A DNA stretch of 20,683 nt from an uncultured Bacilli bacterium (GTDB taxonomy: Bacteria; Bacillota_I; Bacilli_A; RF39; UBA660), in assembly GCA_944332505.1 (NCBI GenBank), contig CALVKC010000012.1, positions 1 through 20,683 of the forward strand, given 5' to 3'. The first letter of the stretch is position 1. The number at the start of each line of letters is the position of its first letter. Below are positions 1 to 8,590 of this stretch, piece by piece. The notes beneath the pieces were generated by a model. It searched no databases, was not told the origin of the DNA, and saw only the letters and a list, made by a program, of their open reading frames with translations. A program made the position numbers and the translations under genes.

Positions 1-354
1 AAATCACTATTTAGTTGATCAATTGCGGCAGTGTTTGTTTCTAAATTTTCATCTACTGTAGTTTTCCAATTCTTTACATCACTTATAAACTTATTTATCT
101 TTCCAAAAACAACTTTAAGTTTTTCTCCTACACTTAAACTCGGAAATGATGTCTGTGTTGTTGTATATTCTGTCACTATAGTATCAGACACATCTCCAGT
201 TGTACTTACTTTATTTTCATTCAATCCATCAATTTCATTATTTACATTTTTTTAATTCCGTATCAATTTTATCAAAATTTTCATTTAAATCACTTATTTT
301 TATTTCATCTGTATTTTCAGGTTTATTTAAATTATAATTAGTAGTACTTTGCAT
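1..354 (-). CDS. Tail fibre/appendage protein, N-terminal part, frameshifted, truncated by window edge
   Basis: The ATG at 354 follows an AAGGAAGGTG SD site 5 nt upstream. The product opens MQSTTNYNLNKPENTDEIKI and continues SDLNENFDKIDTELK, the conserved N-terminal module of many Bacillota phage tail fibre or appendage proteins (TxNYxLxKPExTD...DxNxNxDxID). This frame stops at 238. The protein plainly continues one base shifted (VNNEIDGLNENKVS...FGKINKFISDVKNW...) from 245 to the left edge with no further stop. The break is at an A7 tract (RNA sense, 247-253); six A would restore one frame (...ELKNVNNEID...). It could be a sequencing indel, a true mutation, slipped-strand variation or transcriptional slippage. 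It lies 13 nt downstream of the Fn3/lectin gene, in the same operon. The family match is from memory of the motif. Confidence 0.72.
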
Positions 355-367
355 AATTACACCTTCC

Positions 368-1525
368 TTATGTAGCTTCTCCTGCTAAATAACCCCAAGT
401 TTCACCTTCTACATCTCCCCAGGTTAAATCTTTTACTAATTCCCATGTATTATATGAACCATATTCATAAACTGTTGCTTCGATATTATAATATCCATTG
501 GTTCTTGTTATACATAAACCAATTTTATCATCTCCATGTAATACTTTTATTTTATTACTATAATAAACCGATTCTACGCCATAACTTGTTATTTTTAATT
601 CGAAACATTGTTGTATTGTATCACTACCAAATTTTCCAGTTCTATACGTTACTTGAGCAGAAAATTGAATTGGTTCATTGGCATATAATGTAAGTATTTC
701 TGCATTATATTCCATTCCATAAAATAACAATACTAATGAAAAATCTCCATCAAATGCAAATCCTTCACTATATGTTACTTCATTATTTTTTAAATCTAAA
801 AATTCTCCATCTATATAAACACCTGGTTCATTTTTCAAATGTCCTTCTGATGATACAATGTTAGAACGTAATTGGATTGCTCCAATATCTTTTAAATTTG
901 TAGGCTCTAATATTGAAAATACAGAATATATATCATATGTTACTGAAAATTCTATATAACCTGTATCAAGCGGAATTCCATTTATGGTTTGTCCTATTGC
1001 TCTTACACAATATTCATTTTTATTTGTAAAACCAGAAAATACATAATTTAATTGACCCGTATCATATTTTACTCCAGATGTAGACACAAGAGTATGTGTT
1101 CTAGTGTAAACTGAAATAGACCATGAATCTAACAATTCTTCATTTTCTTGACTATATGATAAAATGAAATTATACGTAGAAGACCTAATTACTTGATCTT
1201 CGGTTATATTAGTAAATGTAAAAACCGGAGTTTTTAAACATAAACATGGTTCTCCAATTGGCTGAATATCAGATTCTATATCATCTTTATCAAATACAGT
1301 TATAAACGCATTATAACGTTTACCATTTTCTAATGTAGCTTTTTCTAAATCAATTGTATGTTCTAGTTTAAATGTTTCTATTGTATTATCATAAACTGTT
1401 TCATTTGTATCATTTGTCTTTATGATACATCTGTTCTTAAAAGATTGGTTTCCATTCCATGAAAATTTTATCGTAGTACCAATAGTAGCATCAAATGGTG
1501 TTATTTTATAAATGACTGCTTGCAT
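368..1525 (-). CDS. Phage tail protein with Fn3-like repeats and a lectin-like C-terminal domain
   Basis: This 385-aa product starts at the ATG at 1525 (MQAVIYKITPFDATIGTT). A strong AGGAGGTG SD site precedes it at spacing 9. A GTG twelve bases further upstream is in frame but is part of that SD site, so it is not the start. Residues about 1-200 look like two or three beta-sandwich Fn3-type repeats. Residues about 215-385 (DGDFSLVLLFYG, GYYNIEATVYEYG) have the alternating pattern of a ConA/LamG-type jelly roll. There is no signal peptide or transmembrane segment. Position after the tape measure and fibre genes suggests a distal tail or host-recognition component. Its 5' end and SD site lie just outside the proposed invertible segment, so inversion should not disrupt it. 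The domain calls come from the sequence pattern only. Confidence 0.7.
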   Translation of the reverse strand: MQAVIYKITPFDATIGTTIKFSWNGNQSFKNRCIIKTNDTNETVYDNTIETFKLEHTIDLEKATLENGKRYNAFITVFDKDDIESDIQPIGEPCLCLKTPVFTFTNITEDQVIRSSTYNFILSYSQENEELLDSWSISVYTRTHTLVSTSGVKYDTGQLNYVFSGFTNKNEYCVRAIGQTINGIPLDTGYIEFSVTYDIYSVFSILEPTNLKDIGAIQLRSNIVSSEGHLKNEPGVYIDGEFLDLKNNEVTYSEGFAFDGDFSLVLLFYGMEYNAEILTLYANEPIQFSAQVTYRTGKFGSDTIQQCFELKITSYGVESVYYSNKIKVLHGDDKIGLCITRTNGYYNIEATVYEYGSYNTWELVKDLTWGDVEGETWGYLAGEAT

Positions 1526-2014
1526 TTTATGTATCACCTCCTAAAAAGGCTTTATTCTCATATAAATAATAGTTTTTCTAATATTAATAATAGTATATCC
1601 AATATTAATACTTCTTTAAATAACAAGTCTGAAGTAGGTCACATTCATGATGATAGATATTATACTGAAGATGAAATGAATGTTCATATAACTAATATTA
1701 ATTATGCTTTATCAAATAAATCAGATACATGGCATAACCATAATGGTGTTTATCAAACACCTATTAAAATTACTGATGTTGGAATAACTATTACACAAGA
1801 TCAATGGATCACATCTGGATCAGGACAAAAATATTTTAACTCTGTTTATTTTTCATCTTTAGGTATAAGTGGTACTGTTATTGATTGTTTTATTAAAAAT
1901 TGGCACACTACTGCTCATCATGTGACCTGTTCAGCCTATGACAATGCATATATACAATTTCGTGCTGAATATTCTGGAGTATTTAATGGAACAATACGTA
2001 TTATATGGATATAA
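1520..2014 (+). CDS. Silent plus-strand tail-fibre C-terminal module (no start of its own)
   Basis: The frame is open on the plus strand, opposite to every neighbour. The credible coding part begins at 1562 (INNSFSN, INNSISN, INTSLNN: three heptads). It continues with KSEVGHIHDDRYYTEDEMN, the classic fibre motif, then a beta-rich tail-tip domain ending GTIRIIWI. The first 14 codons (from a TTG at 1520) are antisense to the start and SD site of the Fn3/lectin gene. No SD site precedes any possible start, so as drawn the module is unlikely to be translated. It ends 11 nt from the stop of the convergent fibre gene, and a 15-bp inverted repeat at its head matches that gene in the same codon phase. 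It is best read as the unused alternative C-terminus of the minus-strand fibre gene. A decayed, inverted fibre remnant is the alternative. Confidence 0.7.
   Translation: MHFMYHLLKRLYSHINNSFSNINNSISNINTSLNNKSEVGHIHDDRYYTEDEMNVHITNINYALSNKSDTWHNHNGVYQTPIKITDVGITITQDQWITSGSGQKYFNSVYFSSLGISGTVIDCFIKNWHTTAHHVTCSAYDNAYIQFRAEYSGVFNGTIRIIWI
1535..1542 (-). promoter_or_regulatory. Strong Shine-Dalgarno site fixing the start of the Fn3/lectin gene
   Basis: AGGAGGTG on the minus strand, nine bases before the ATG at 1525. It rules out the in-frame GTG at 1537 as the start. On the opposite strand the same bases lie inside the 5' part of the plus-strand fibre fragment, which is further reason to think that fragment's extreme N-terminus is not a real protein start. 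Confidence 0.85.
1561..1575 (+). repeat. Left arm of 15-bp inverted repeat (candidate recombination site)
   Basis: TATAAATAATAGTTT on the plus strand, with a perfect inverted copy at 2486-2500. It encodes the first INNS heptad of the plus-strand fibre fragment. The flanks differ from those of the partner beyond the 15 bp. It does not look like the palindromic 26-bp sites of Gin/Hin serine invertases. Confidence 0.6.
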
Positions 2015-2025
2015 ACAAATTGAAT

Positions 2026-2802
2026 TTAATTATTTCTTTCAAAATATCCATGCACTTGTATATTATAAATTCTAGCTTCAGTATTAGTATCTAACGGTTC
2101 TATATTTTGTACATATAAATTCAATCCGTTAGCGTTATATCCTAAACATAATTCAGTTGGAAAATCAGTCCATCCATAAAATTTTTCGGACATTACAGAT
2201 ATTCTAAAATTTGACTCTGAATATGTACCTGAATTTAAAAGTGGTTGACCATTAAATCCTACAATTGCATGATTATTATTACTTGTTGTTAATATTGCTG
2301 AAAGTCGATATGATTTTTTATATCCTTCTGGAATTGTTATATTATCAAAAATACAACTAATTAAAGTTTCGTAATATGCTCCTATTAAATTATGTCTTTC
2401 TGTATCTGTTAATATAACTGGTTCACTATAAAGAGTTATTGAACCCACATAAATATCATTTAATATATTATTGTTAATTTCATACAAACTATTATTTATA
2501 GTAGTTATAGATTTCTGAATATCTCTTAATGTTTTTCCTTTCGTTCTATTCTCAACAATATACAACTCTTGCCAATTATTACATGGTGCACATACTCTAA
2601 CAGTATCTCCAACTTCACATAGAATAGAAGAGGAGACGGTATATGTATTTCCACAATATAAAACTTTATATTTATCTTCTGATACTACCATTGTTATTTT
2701 TGCTTTAAATGTCTTATCTGAATATGATCTAGTGTCAATAGATTTCTTTATATATTCAAGTATACACTGTGCCATTTCATTTATTTTTTCTGAATAATTC
2801 AC
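2026..2802 (-). CDS. Tail fibre/baseplate-type protein: OB-like N-terminus, coiled-coil hinge, variable C-terminus
   Basis: The predicted product is 258 aa from a GTG start (MNYSEKINEMAQ). An AGAGGTG SD site lies five bases before the GTG, so the longer frame from 2835 is rejected. Residues about 32-86 (KAKITMVVSEDKYKVLY...GDTVRVCAP...ELYIVEN) form a compact beta-barrel pattern like the OB-type adaptor domains of phage tail proteins. Residues about 94-118 are heptads (IQKSITT, INNSLYE, INNNILN). The remaining ~140 residues are a beta-rich domain probably involved in receptor binding. It sits directly downstream of the tape measure gene behind a terminator-like hairpin. The inverted repeat at codons 101-106 lies exactly at the hinge, where the plus-strand module could be joined. 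The role is inferred from layout and motif pattern. Confidence 0.66.
   Translation of the reverse strand: MNYSEKINEMAQCILEYIKKSIDTRSYSDKTFKAKITMVVSEDKYKVLYCGNTYTVSSSILCEVGDTVRVCAPCNNWQELYIVENRTKGKTLRDIQKSITTINNSLYEINNNILNDIYVGSITLYSEPVILTDTERHNLIGAYYETLISCIFDNITIPEGYKKSYRLSAILTTSNNNHAIVGFNGQPLLNSGTYSESNFRISVMSEKFYGWTDFPTELCLGYNANGLNLYVQNIEPLDTNTEARIYNIQVHGYFERNN
2486..2500 (-). repeat. Right arm of 15-bp inverted repeat (candidate recombination site)
   Basis: Reads TATAAATAATAGTTT on the minus strand, identical to 1561-1575 on the plus strand. It covers codons 101-106 of the minus-strand fibre gene, at the INNS heptad just after the OB-like domain. Confidence 0.6.
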
Positions 2803-2807
2803 AATTT

Positions 2808-2814
2808 CACCTCT
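2808..2814 (-). promoter_or_regulatory. Shine-Dalgarno site selecting the GTG start at 2802
   Basis: AGAGGTG on the minus strand, five bases before GTG. No comparable site precedes the upstream in-frame ATG codons at 2835 and 2823. Confidence 0.7.
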
Positions 2815-2848
2815 TTTAATCATAAAATTATTCATAATATTGCAATTA

Positions 2849-2881
2849 AAATAAGTACCCTATAAAATAGAGTACTTATTT
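2849..2881 (-). terminator. Hairpin between tape measure stop and the fibre gene, terminator-like
   Basis: In RNA sense this is a 15-bp stem (arms 2867-2881 and 2849-2863, one G-U pair) with a 3-nt loop, followed by a U-rich stretch. It is AT-rich apart from the GTAC core, so it may be a partial terminator or an RNA-processing or stability element setting fibre expression relative to the tape measure gene. Confidence 0.5.
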
Positions 2882-2923
2882 ATTGCTTGTATATTATCCT
2901 TTTATTCATTTATTTAATAGTTA

Positions 2924-5900
2924 CTAATTCTTAAAAACTTTACTGAATCCTTGTCCCATTGCTGGTACAAATTGTCTAAACAAATTCTCAGCAAATTCAT
3001 CAGGATTATTAACGTTTTGCACAACAATATCTCCTGGGAAGTTGATTTCTACACGCTGTTCAATATTCTTAGTAGGAAGATTATCATAATTTATACCAAT
3101 TGGATTTGACATTGCCCTATAAAAATTATCCAACAACATAGATTGCTGATCTTTATTTAATAGAACCTCTCCTTTTTGAGCAATAATTGGCAATTCATCA
3201 TCTCTTAATCTTCTTAATGATAAAGCTTGAAGTGCTTCCACTTCATCTTTATCAATGTCATCTCCAACAGCACCTTTTTTAATACCTTGATGGTATATTA
3301 TTTTGTCCCCACGTTCTATTGCTTCCAATAACGCTTCTTCACTATGTCCTGGGCCACTAGCAACATAAACATTATCCCATCCTTGAGGCTCATTCTTTGA
3401 ATTATTAGTCTTTCCGCCTCCAGATGAAGCATAATATACTTTACTAGAATTTTTAGACATTTCTTCAAGTGCTTTAGCTGCCTGCTCTAATGCTTCTATC
3501 TGACTAGCAATGTTTTCTTTCATTTCATCCCATGTTTTTGTATAGTCAGATATTGCATTTGCATTATCTTTAAATATATTTAAATACTCTTCAAAGGTTG
3601 TTAATGAAACCGTAATTTTATCTAATGCCTGAACTTGACTATTAATACTACTATTAATTTCATCCCAGGAATTAGTATATTGATTCATAGAATCTAAATT
3701 ACCTTTTACGATTTCCATATATTTATTTAAAGAATTAATAGAATCTGAAATTTTTTCTTGAGCAGAAGAGTAAATCATGGTTAAATCACTTATATTATCT
3801 AAAGCTAATAAACCATTCAATTGCTCTAATGCAGAATATCCATCTTTCATAGTAATTGATAATTGTTGGATATGCGCCATTGCTTGCTCATAAGTAATAG
3901 CACCGCTTTGATACTGTTCAACAAATAATTGCATCATCTCAATAATACGTTCATTTGATTCAATTTGTTTATCTACTTGATCTTTCTGAGTTTGTGTTGC
4001 TTCATACAAATCTTTGATATTATTATAAATATCTTCATCATTGCCTGAAATAACTTTGTCTACCCAACCTTCTCCAAAAATTTCATTACCTTTAAGGATA
4101 TCAGATGCAAGTTGAATTTCTTCAACAATATTAGCCCATTTTTCTTGAATATCTGTCAAACGTTCAATTTCATCATCATAACCTTCTAATATTTTATCAC
4201 GTTCTTCTTCAAGTATTTCAATTTGTTTCTCTAAATCATAAACGATTTTATCATATTGAGCATCAGCTAAGTCTTGTTCTGCCTGTCTAACATCATCCTG
4301 ATTAGCTTCGTATACAATTTCACCTTCACGAATAACTTTATTTGTCTTCTGATTTTTAGCACGTTCTAAATCATACTGTGCTTGTTCTAATGCAAGTTGT
4401 ATTTGTCTTTCTTCATTAGTATCTTGAAGTAAATCTAATTCATCTTGAAGCGGTTTTATTTTAGCTTCATATTCCTCTTCAGTAGCTTCTTTTAAATCTT
4501 CAATCTTTTCAATTTGATTATCTAATACACTATTTACAGCATTTAAAGCAGCATCATAATCTGATAATACATCTGACAATACATCTGAATAACGATTCAA
4601 TTCATCGTTAACATCATTAAGATTATTAATTGGAATTTGAAGAATAGCAGCATTATATTCATACTGACTTTGAATAAGAGAATTCAATTCATTATCAATA
4701 CTGCTTATTTGATTTTGTATTTCAATATATTTACTTGAACCAACTTCATATTCCCCAAGTAATTTGCTATACATTTCTCTTTGCGTTTTTAATGCTTGTA
4801 TCTGTTTAGTAGTAATGGCATATAAACTTTGATATTGTTCTACAGTTGTATCAACACCTTTTGCATTTTGTGCACTTATATAACTATCTAATACATTTTT
4901 TGCATTATCCAAAGAATCAACATAATCTTGCATTTTTTGTATTGGAATATTTAAAATTGCTTCATTCCATTCATTTTGACTTTGAATTAAAGAAGATATT
5001 TGGTTGTCTATATCTTGAATTTCACTAGCTGTTTCCTCATATTTACCTGATCCATACTGATAATCATTAAGTAATTCACTTAACTTTTTCTGTTGCTCTA
5101 AAAGTTTTGATATTTCTTTTTCTGAAATGTCAATTAACTGCTGATATTGATCTTCAGTAGCATCAATTCCAAACCCTGATTGCTCATCCATAAAATTAGT
5201 TAAATCCTCTTTTATGTCTTCAAGCATTGCAATATACTTTTCAATTCTATCTATTGGAATTCTTTTAATCGCTTCATTCCATTCTTCTTGTTGGATAGTA
5301 CATTCCAAAATAGCTTGTTCACAATCATTTATTTGAGATTTTAATTCAAAATATTCAGCAGAACCTTCATCAACAGCAGTCATTCTATCTTGAGCTTCTT
5401 CGATTTCTCTTTGATAAACCTCTGCTTGTCGTTCAGATAAGTCAATCAACTCACGATACATTCCTTCATTAACAATGTCTCCACGCTGATTGAATAAATC
5501 CATTTCTGATTCAATAATAGATTGTCTACTCTTTAATGCATCATTTTCAGCTTCTATTTCAGCAATACGATTATCAAATCTTTCTTTTTGATGATCCCTA
5601 ATATCTTGCTCAGTTTCATCTACACTCTCTTCAGTCTGCTCTACTTGTTTATATGCGTCTTCAGCATTTCCAATTTGATCAATAAGTGTATCATATGCTT
5701 CTTTAGCTTCATCAGATGAACCTTCTGGTAAAGTAAAGATGTCAACACCATCTCCACCTTCAATTATTCTTTTTTGAAGTTCTTCTTTTGTAATACCTTC
5801 TGGCCCAAATTGTTTCAATGATTCTTCAGATATTTCATCAAAAGCTTGTATCCATAATTTTTTATATGTTTCAAGCTGTTGCTCTAAAATACTAAGTTTA

Positions 5901-8590
5901 TCATTATCTAACAAAATTACATTTTCTAAGGCATTGTCAATAGATTGATAAGATTTAGTCTCATCATCAATAACATCCTGTAAATCTTGATGCTTTGCTG
6001 CAATAACATCTAATTTACGTTCCATCCAATTGAAGAATTCTTTTTGTTCTTCGTTAGTCTTATCTTTAGAGCCAGATTTACTACGTGCATCTTTTAAATA
6101 ATCATCAAATGAAGTATTTTTATTTGCTTCTAATAATGCAATTTGAGAATCTATCTCTGCAATTTCTTTATCATAATTATCAATGTCTAATTGAAGTTCT
6201 ACAGAAGTATCTACTTCTTTATATTCATCAACATCTACATAATCTGCAAGTTTCTTTTTAAAATTTTTTGTTATTTCAGCAGGATCAAAGTCGGCAATTG
6301 CATCTTTAACTCCATCTATAGTACTTTTAACAGCTTCAAATGGCCCTTCTTCTTTTCCGATGCTTAATATTGATTTTGCTGTATTTACTGCTTGTTGGGC
6401 AACACCATATAAAGAGTTAATCATTGATTTAGATTGAACATTAACATTCCCAGCAGCATCATTAATAGAATTAGTTAAATTTAAATCAACATTACCAGAC
6501 ACCTCAGAAACCACTCTGTCATATTCTTCCATGTTTCCTGCCATTAACTCTTTAGTAGTGGCATCTGCATTTGCTTCATCTACACCCAAATCCATTAAAT
6601 GTTGAGTTAAATTATCAGCAGCTTCAGCAATCTTTTTATTTTTTTGATTTTCTCCATCTATTTCTGCACTAGCTTGAGCAGTAACTAAATCTAAAGCGGC
6701 TTGAGCAGTAGCTTTTTTAGCTTCTAAAATTGCTTTTCTATTTTCTAATTGAAGTATTTGAGCGTCTACATCTGCTTGAACTTCAGCTTCTTTTCCAGCC
6801 ACAAAATCATCAATTACAGATTGATTAAATTGTATTAGTCCACTGGCAGTAACTTGTCCTTGAGCTAATAATTCTGGAAATACATCTGCAAATTTTCTAG
6901 CTTCTTCTGCTGTAAGAGTATAACTATCCCCTAATGCCACAACCATTTCTGCAAGACTAGACATAGTTGATTCCGCCGTGTCAAAAACATCAAATGTTCC
7001 TGTCCAATTTGTCTCTCCTAAGCCCATTGCTACATTTGCTAATTCTCTAAATGAATCAATAACGCTTTGTGGAACACCTGCATCTTCAAGTTCATCTGTT
7101 AAATCAGAAAGAGTATTATTTATTAAATCTTGTAAAGCATCATTTAAATTATCAGTTTCTCCTACAAGTTCTGGGAAATCTTGTTGTAAATCAATTAAAT
7201 CAGAATTCGTAAGTTCTTGATTGCTTAATTTGTCCATTGCAGAAGCTAAAGATTGTAATTTAGATTGATAATTATCTATCTTTTCCGATGTTTCTTCATC
7301 AGCAATGTTAAATTTTACATTACTAGCAGTATCTTCAGTTTCTTCTAAAGCATCTGAAAGAGCATAAAGTTGATTTAAAACAAGATCTATTCCATCAACT
7401 CCATCTTGAGGAATAAAATCTGCATTAGCAATAGCTTCAAGTAACTCATCATAATATTCCAAGTCTTTTATTGAATCTCTATCTATTTTGCCTGCTTTAA
7501 TTAATTCAATTAATTCTTCTTTTTTATCTTGTAATCCAGACGTATTAAAAATGTCATCAAATTGAATTTGATTCCAAGCAGAAGGATCGGTATATTCATA
7601 TATACTTTTTTGCCATTCTTCAATTGATGATAAAAGATTTTGCTCTTCTTCTGTTAAGTCACGATAATCCATAACATCAAATAAATCTTGCTTGAAATCA
7701 CTTAGTTTTGCTAGTATAGAAGTATAGTCAGATTCAGATAAATTATCTTTGAGAATATTAATCATTTTAGAAGTTGCATTTGCTAAATCTGTATTCCCAT
7801 TATTTAATTGTTCTGTATAATCTTCTTCTAATTTTATAAGAGCTGGTACGATTTCTTTTGCAGTTTCAAGATTCTCCATACCCAATAAATTATCGGAAAC
7901 CAGATTTTTTGCATTATCAATTGTTCCATATTCTTTATTGAAAACATCTGAATTAGATTCAACAAGATCGGTTATATTTTCTTCTTGTTGTTTTTCTAAT
8001 GCTTCATTTTGTAATTGCAATTCTTTTGTTATCGCTCTTAATCTTTCAAGTTCACTTTGATCTGAAAAAGTAAGTTTATCTTTTGATTGCAAATCAGAAA
8101 TTTGTTTCCTTGTCTCTTCAAGCTCTGAATTTACAGATTTAATTTCACTTTTTGTAGACTCAAAAGAGTCTCTTGCATCTTCTAATCGTTCTTCTGCTGT
8201 TTTTATACTACTTATAAATTCGTATATTTTTGAAATTACTTCACTTAAAATAATTCCGCCTACTACACCTAAAACTGATGATATTGCTGTTGAACCAATC
8301 CCTTTAATCGCAGAAATGAATAGTTTCCCAGCTTTAGTAGATTTTAAGAGTGATGATGTATACGTATTTGTATTAGTTGTAGCTTGTTTTAAAGCAAGAT
8401 TAGCTAACTCTGAGGCAGTTTTATTGTTAATAATTTCTTTTGTTTGTTGCTTAAATGAATCAGTTAAATTCTGATTAGCATCAATTAACTTATTTGCTTC
8501 TGCTTGTTGATTAAATACTTGACTTGTACCAATATCAGAAGCATTTAAACTAAATTGATCAATAACTGAATCAATTATAGTTTTTCCTAT
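2924..8590 (-). CDS. Tape measure protein, exon 4 (C-terminal 1888 residues)
   Basis: Largest part of the tape measure gene (residues 1611-3498 of the spliced product). It starts directly after the intron 3 terminal TTG with ATA GGA AAA (IGKTIID). A stop codon 3-4 codons upstream in this frame, and no SD site, show that it is not an independent gene. Near its start is a hydrophobic segment (AISSVLGVVGGIILSEVI), usual for tape measure proteins that contact or cross the host membrane. Long coiled coils follow, including three tandem 104-residue repeats (about 4600-5565). The C-terminus has the typical signature PIIAQKGEVLLNKDQ near spliced residue 3410 and a hydrophobic end (FVPAMGQGFSKVFKN). 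It fixes tail length and is ejected with the DNA in known siphophages. Confidence 0.88.
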   Translation of the reverse strand: MGKTIIDSVIDQFSLNASDIGTSQVFNQQAEANKLIDANQNLTDSFKQQTKEIINNKTASELANLALKQATTNTNTYTSSLLKSTKAGKLFISAIKGIGSTAISSVLGVVGGIILSEVISKIYEFISSIKTAEERLEDARDSFESTKSEIKSVNSELEETRKQISDLQSKDKLTFSDQSELERLRAITKELQLQNEALEKQQEENITDLVESNSDVFNKEYGTIDNAKNLVSDNLLGMENLETAKEIVPALIKLEEDYTEQLNNGNTDLANATSKMINILKDNLSESDYTSILAKLSDFKQDLFDVMDYRDLTEEEQNLLSSIEEWQKSIYEYTDPSAWNQIQFDDIFNTSGLQDKKEELIELIKAGKIDRDSIKDLEYYDELLEAIANADFIPQDGVDGIDLVLNQLYALSDALEETEDTASNVKFNIADEETSEKIDNYQSKLQSLASAMDKLSNQELTNSDLIDLQQDFPELVGETDNLNDALQDLINNTLSDLTDELEDAGVPQSVIDSFRELANVAMGLGETNWTGTFDVFDTAESTMSSLAEMVVALGDSYTLTAEEARKFADVFPELLAQGQVTASGLIQFNQSVIDDFVAGKEAEVQADVDAQILQLENRKAILEAKKATAQAALDLVTAQASAEIDGENQKNKKIAEAADNLTQHLMDLGVDEANADATTKELMAGNMEEYDRVVSEVSGNVDLNLTNSINDAAGNVNVQSKSMINSLYGVAQQAVNTAKSILSIGKEEGPFEAVKSTIDGVKDAIADFDPAEITKNFKKKLADYVDVDEYKEVDTSVELQLDIDNYDKEIAEIDSQIALLEANKNTSFDDYLKDARSKSGSKDKTNEEQKEFFNWMERKLDVIAAKHQDLQDVIDDETKSYQSIDNALENVILLDNDKLSILEQQLETYKKLWIQAFDEISEESLKQFGPEGITKEELQKRIIEGGDGVDIFTLPEGSSDEAKEAYDTLIDQIGNAEDAYKQVEQTEESVDETEQDIRDHQKERFDNRIAEIEAENDALKSRQSIIESEMDLFNQRGDIVNEGMYRELIDLSERQAEVYQREIEEAQDRMTAVDEGSAEYFELKSQINDCEQAILECTIQQEEWNEAIKRIPIDRIEKYIAMLEDIKEDLTNFMDEQSGFGIDATEDQYQQLIDISEKEISKLLEQQKKLSELLNDYQYGSGKYEETASEIQDIDNQISSLIQSQNEWNEAILNIPIQKMQDYVDSLDNAKNVLDSYISAQNAKGVDTTVEQYQSLYAITTKQIQALKTQREMYSKLLGEYEVGSSKYIEIQNQISSIDNELNSLIQSQYEYNAAILQIPINNLNDVNDELNRYSDVLSDVLSDYDAALNAVNSVLDNQIEKIEDLKEATEEEYEAKIKPLQDELDLLQDTNEERQIQLALEQAQYDLERAKNQKTNKVIREGEIVYEANQDDVRQAEQDLADAQYDKIVYDLEKQIEILEEERDKILEGYDDEIERLTDIQEKWANIVEEIQLASDILKGNEIFGEGWVDKVISGNDEDIYNNIKDLYEATQTQKDQVDKQIESNERIIEMMQLFVEQYQSGAITYEQAMAHIQQLSITMKDGYSALEQLNGLLALDNISDLTMIYSSAQEKISDSINSLNKYMEIVKGNLDSMNQYTNSWDEINSSINSQVQALDKITVSLTTFEEYLNIFKDNANAISDYTKTWDEMKENIASQIEALEQAAKALEEMSKNSSKVYYASSGGGKTNNSKNEPQGWDNVYVASGPGHSEEALLEAIERGDKIIYHQGIKKGAVGDDIDKDEVEALQALSLRRLRDDELPIIAQKGEVLLNKDQQSMLLDNFYRAMSNPIGINYDNLPTKNIEQRVEINFPGDIVVQNVNNPDEFAENLFRQFVPAMGQGFSKVFKN
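4600..5565 (-). repeat. Tandem 312-bp (104-aa) repeats inside the tape measure gene
   Basis: The motif 'N.AI..IPI' recurs with the IPI codons at 5252-5260, 4940-4948 and 4628-4636, spacing exactly 312 nt both times. Each unit runs: coiled coil ending Y/YxxL, GS.KY/YxE, QI...L...QxE[WY]NxAI..IPI, then a helix with a D.xxxQYQ.L motif. A further half unit precedes the first IPI copy. Similarity is clear in protein and patchy in DNA, so the duplications are old. Repeats of this type are the usual way tape measure length changes. Confidence 0.75.

Larger units (their letters stand above)
1561..2500. other. Candidate invertible segment swapping fibre C-terminal domains
   Basis: About 940 bp bounded by the inverted repeats at 1561-1575 and 2486-2500. 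It holds two convergent fibre C-terminal modules whose stops (2014 plus, 2026 minus) are 11 nt apart. In both modules the repeat is read T ATA AAT AAT AGT TT (I-N-N-S), so recombination would fuse residues 1-101 of the minus-strand fibre to 150 residues of the other module without a frameshift, giving 251 aa instead of 258. The architecture is that of phage fibre-switching cassettes. The site is unlike known invertase sites and no invertase gene is in the window, so the mechanism is an inference. Confidence 0.5.

Noticed and set aside
31..255. Plus-strand open frame at the left edge
   Set aside because: It is the complement of the fibre N-terminus on the minus strand, which has a strong SD site and a known motif.
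1520..1561. A real N-terminus for the plus-strand fibre ORF at TTG 1520 or ATG 1529
   Set aside because: These bases are the complement of the start and SD site of the Fn3/lectin gene, no SD site precedes them on the plus strand, and the predicted residues do not fit the heptad pattern that begins at 1562.
1561..2500. Diversity-generating retroelement or Gin/Hin-type invertase locus
   Set aside because: No reverse transcriptase, no template/variable repeat pair with A-specific changes, no recombinase gene and no 26-bp palindromic gix/hix-like site were seen in this window. Only an undefined inversion is proposed.
2803..2835. The longer start (MNNFMIKRGEIV...) for the minus-strand fibre gene
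   Set aside because: No SD site precedes it, whereas AGAGGTG at 2808-2814 is well placed for GTG at 2802. The extra residues are the translated SD region.
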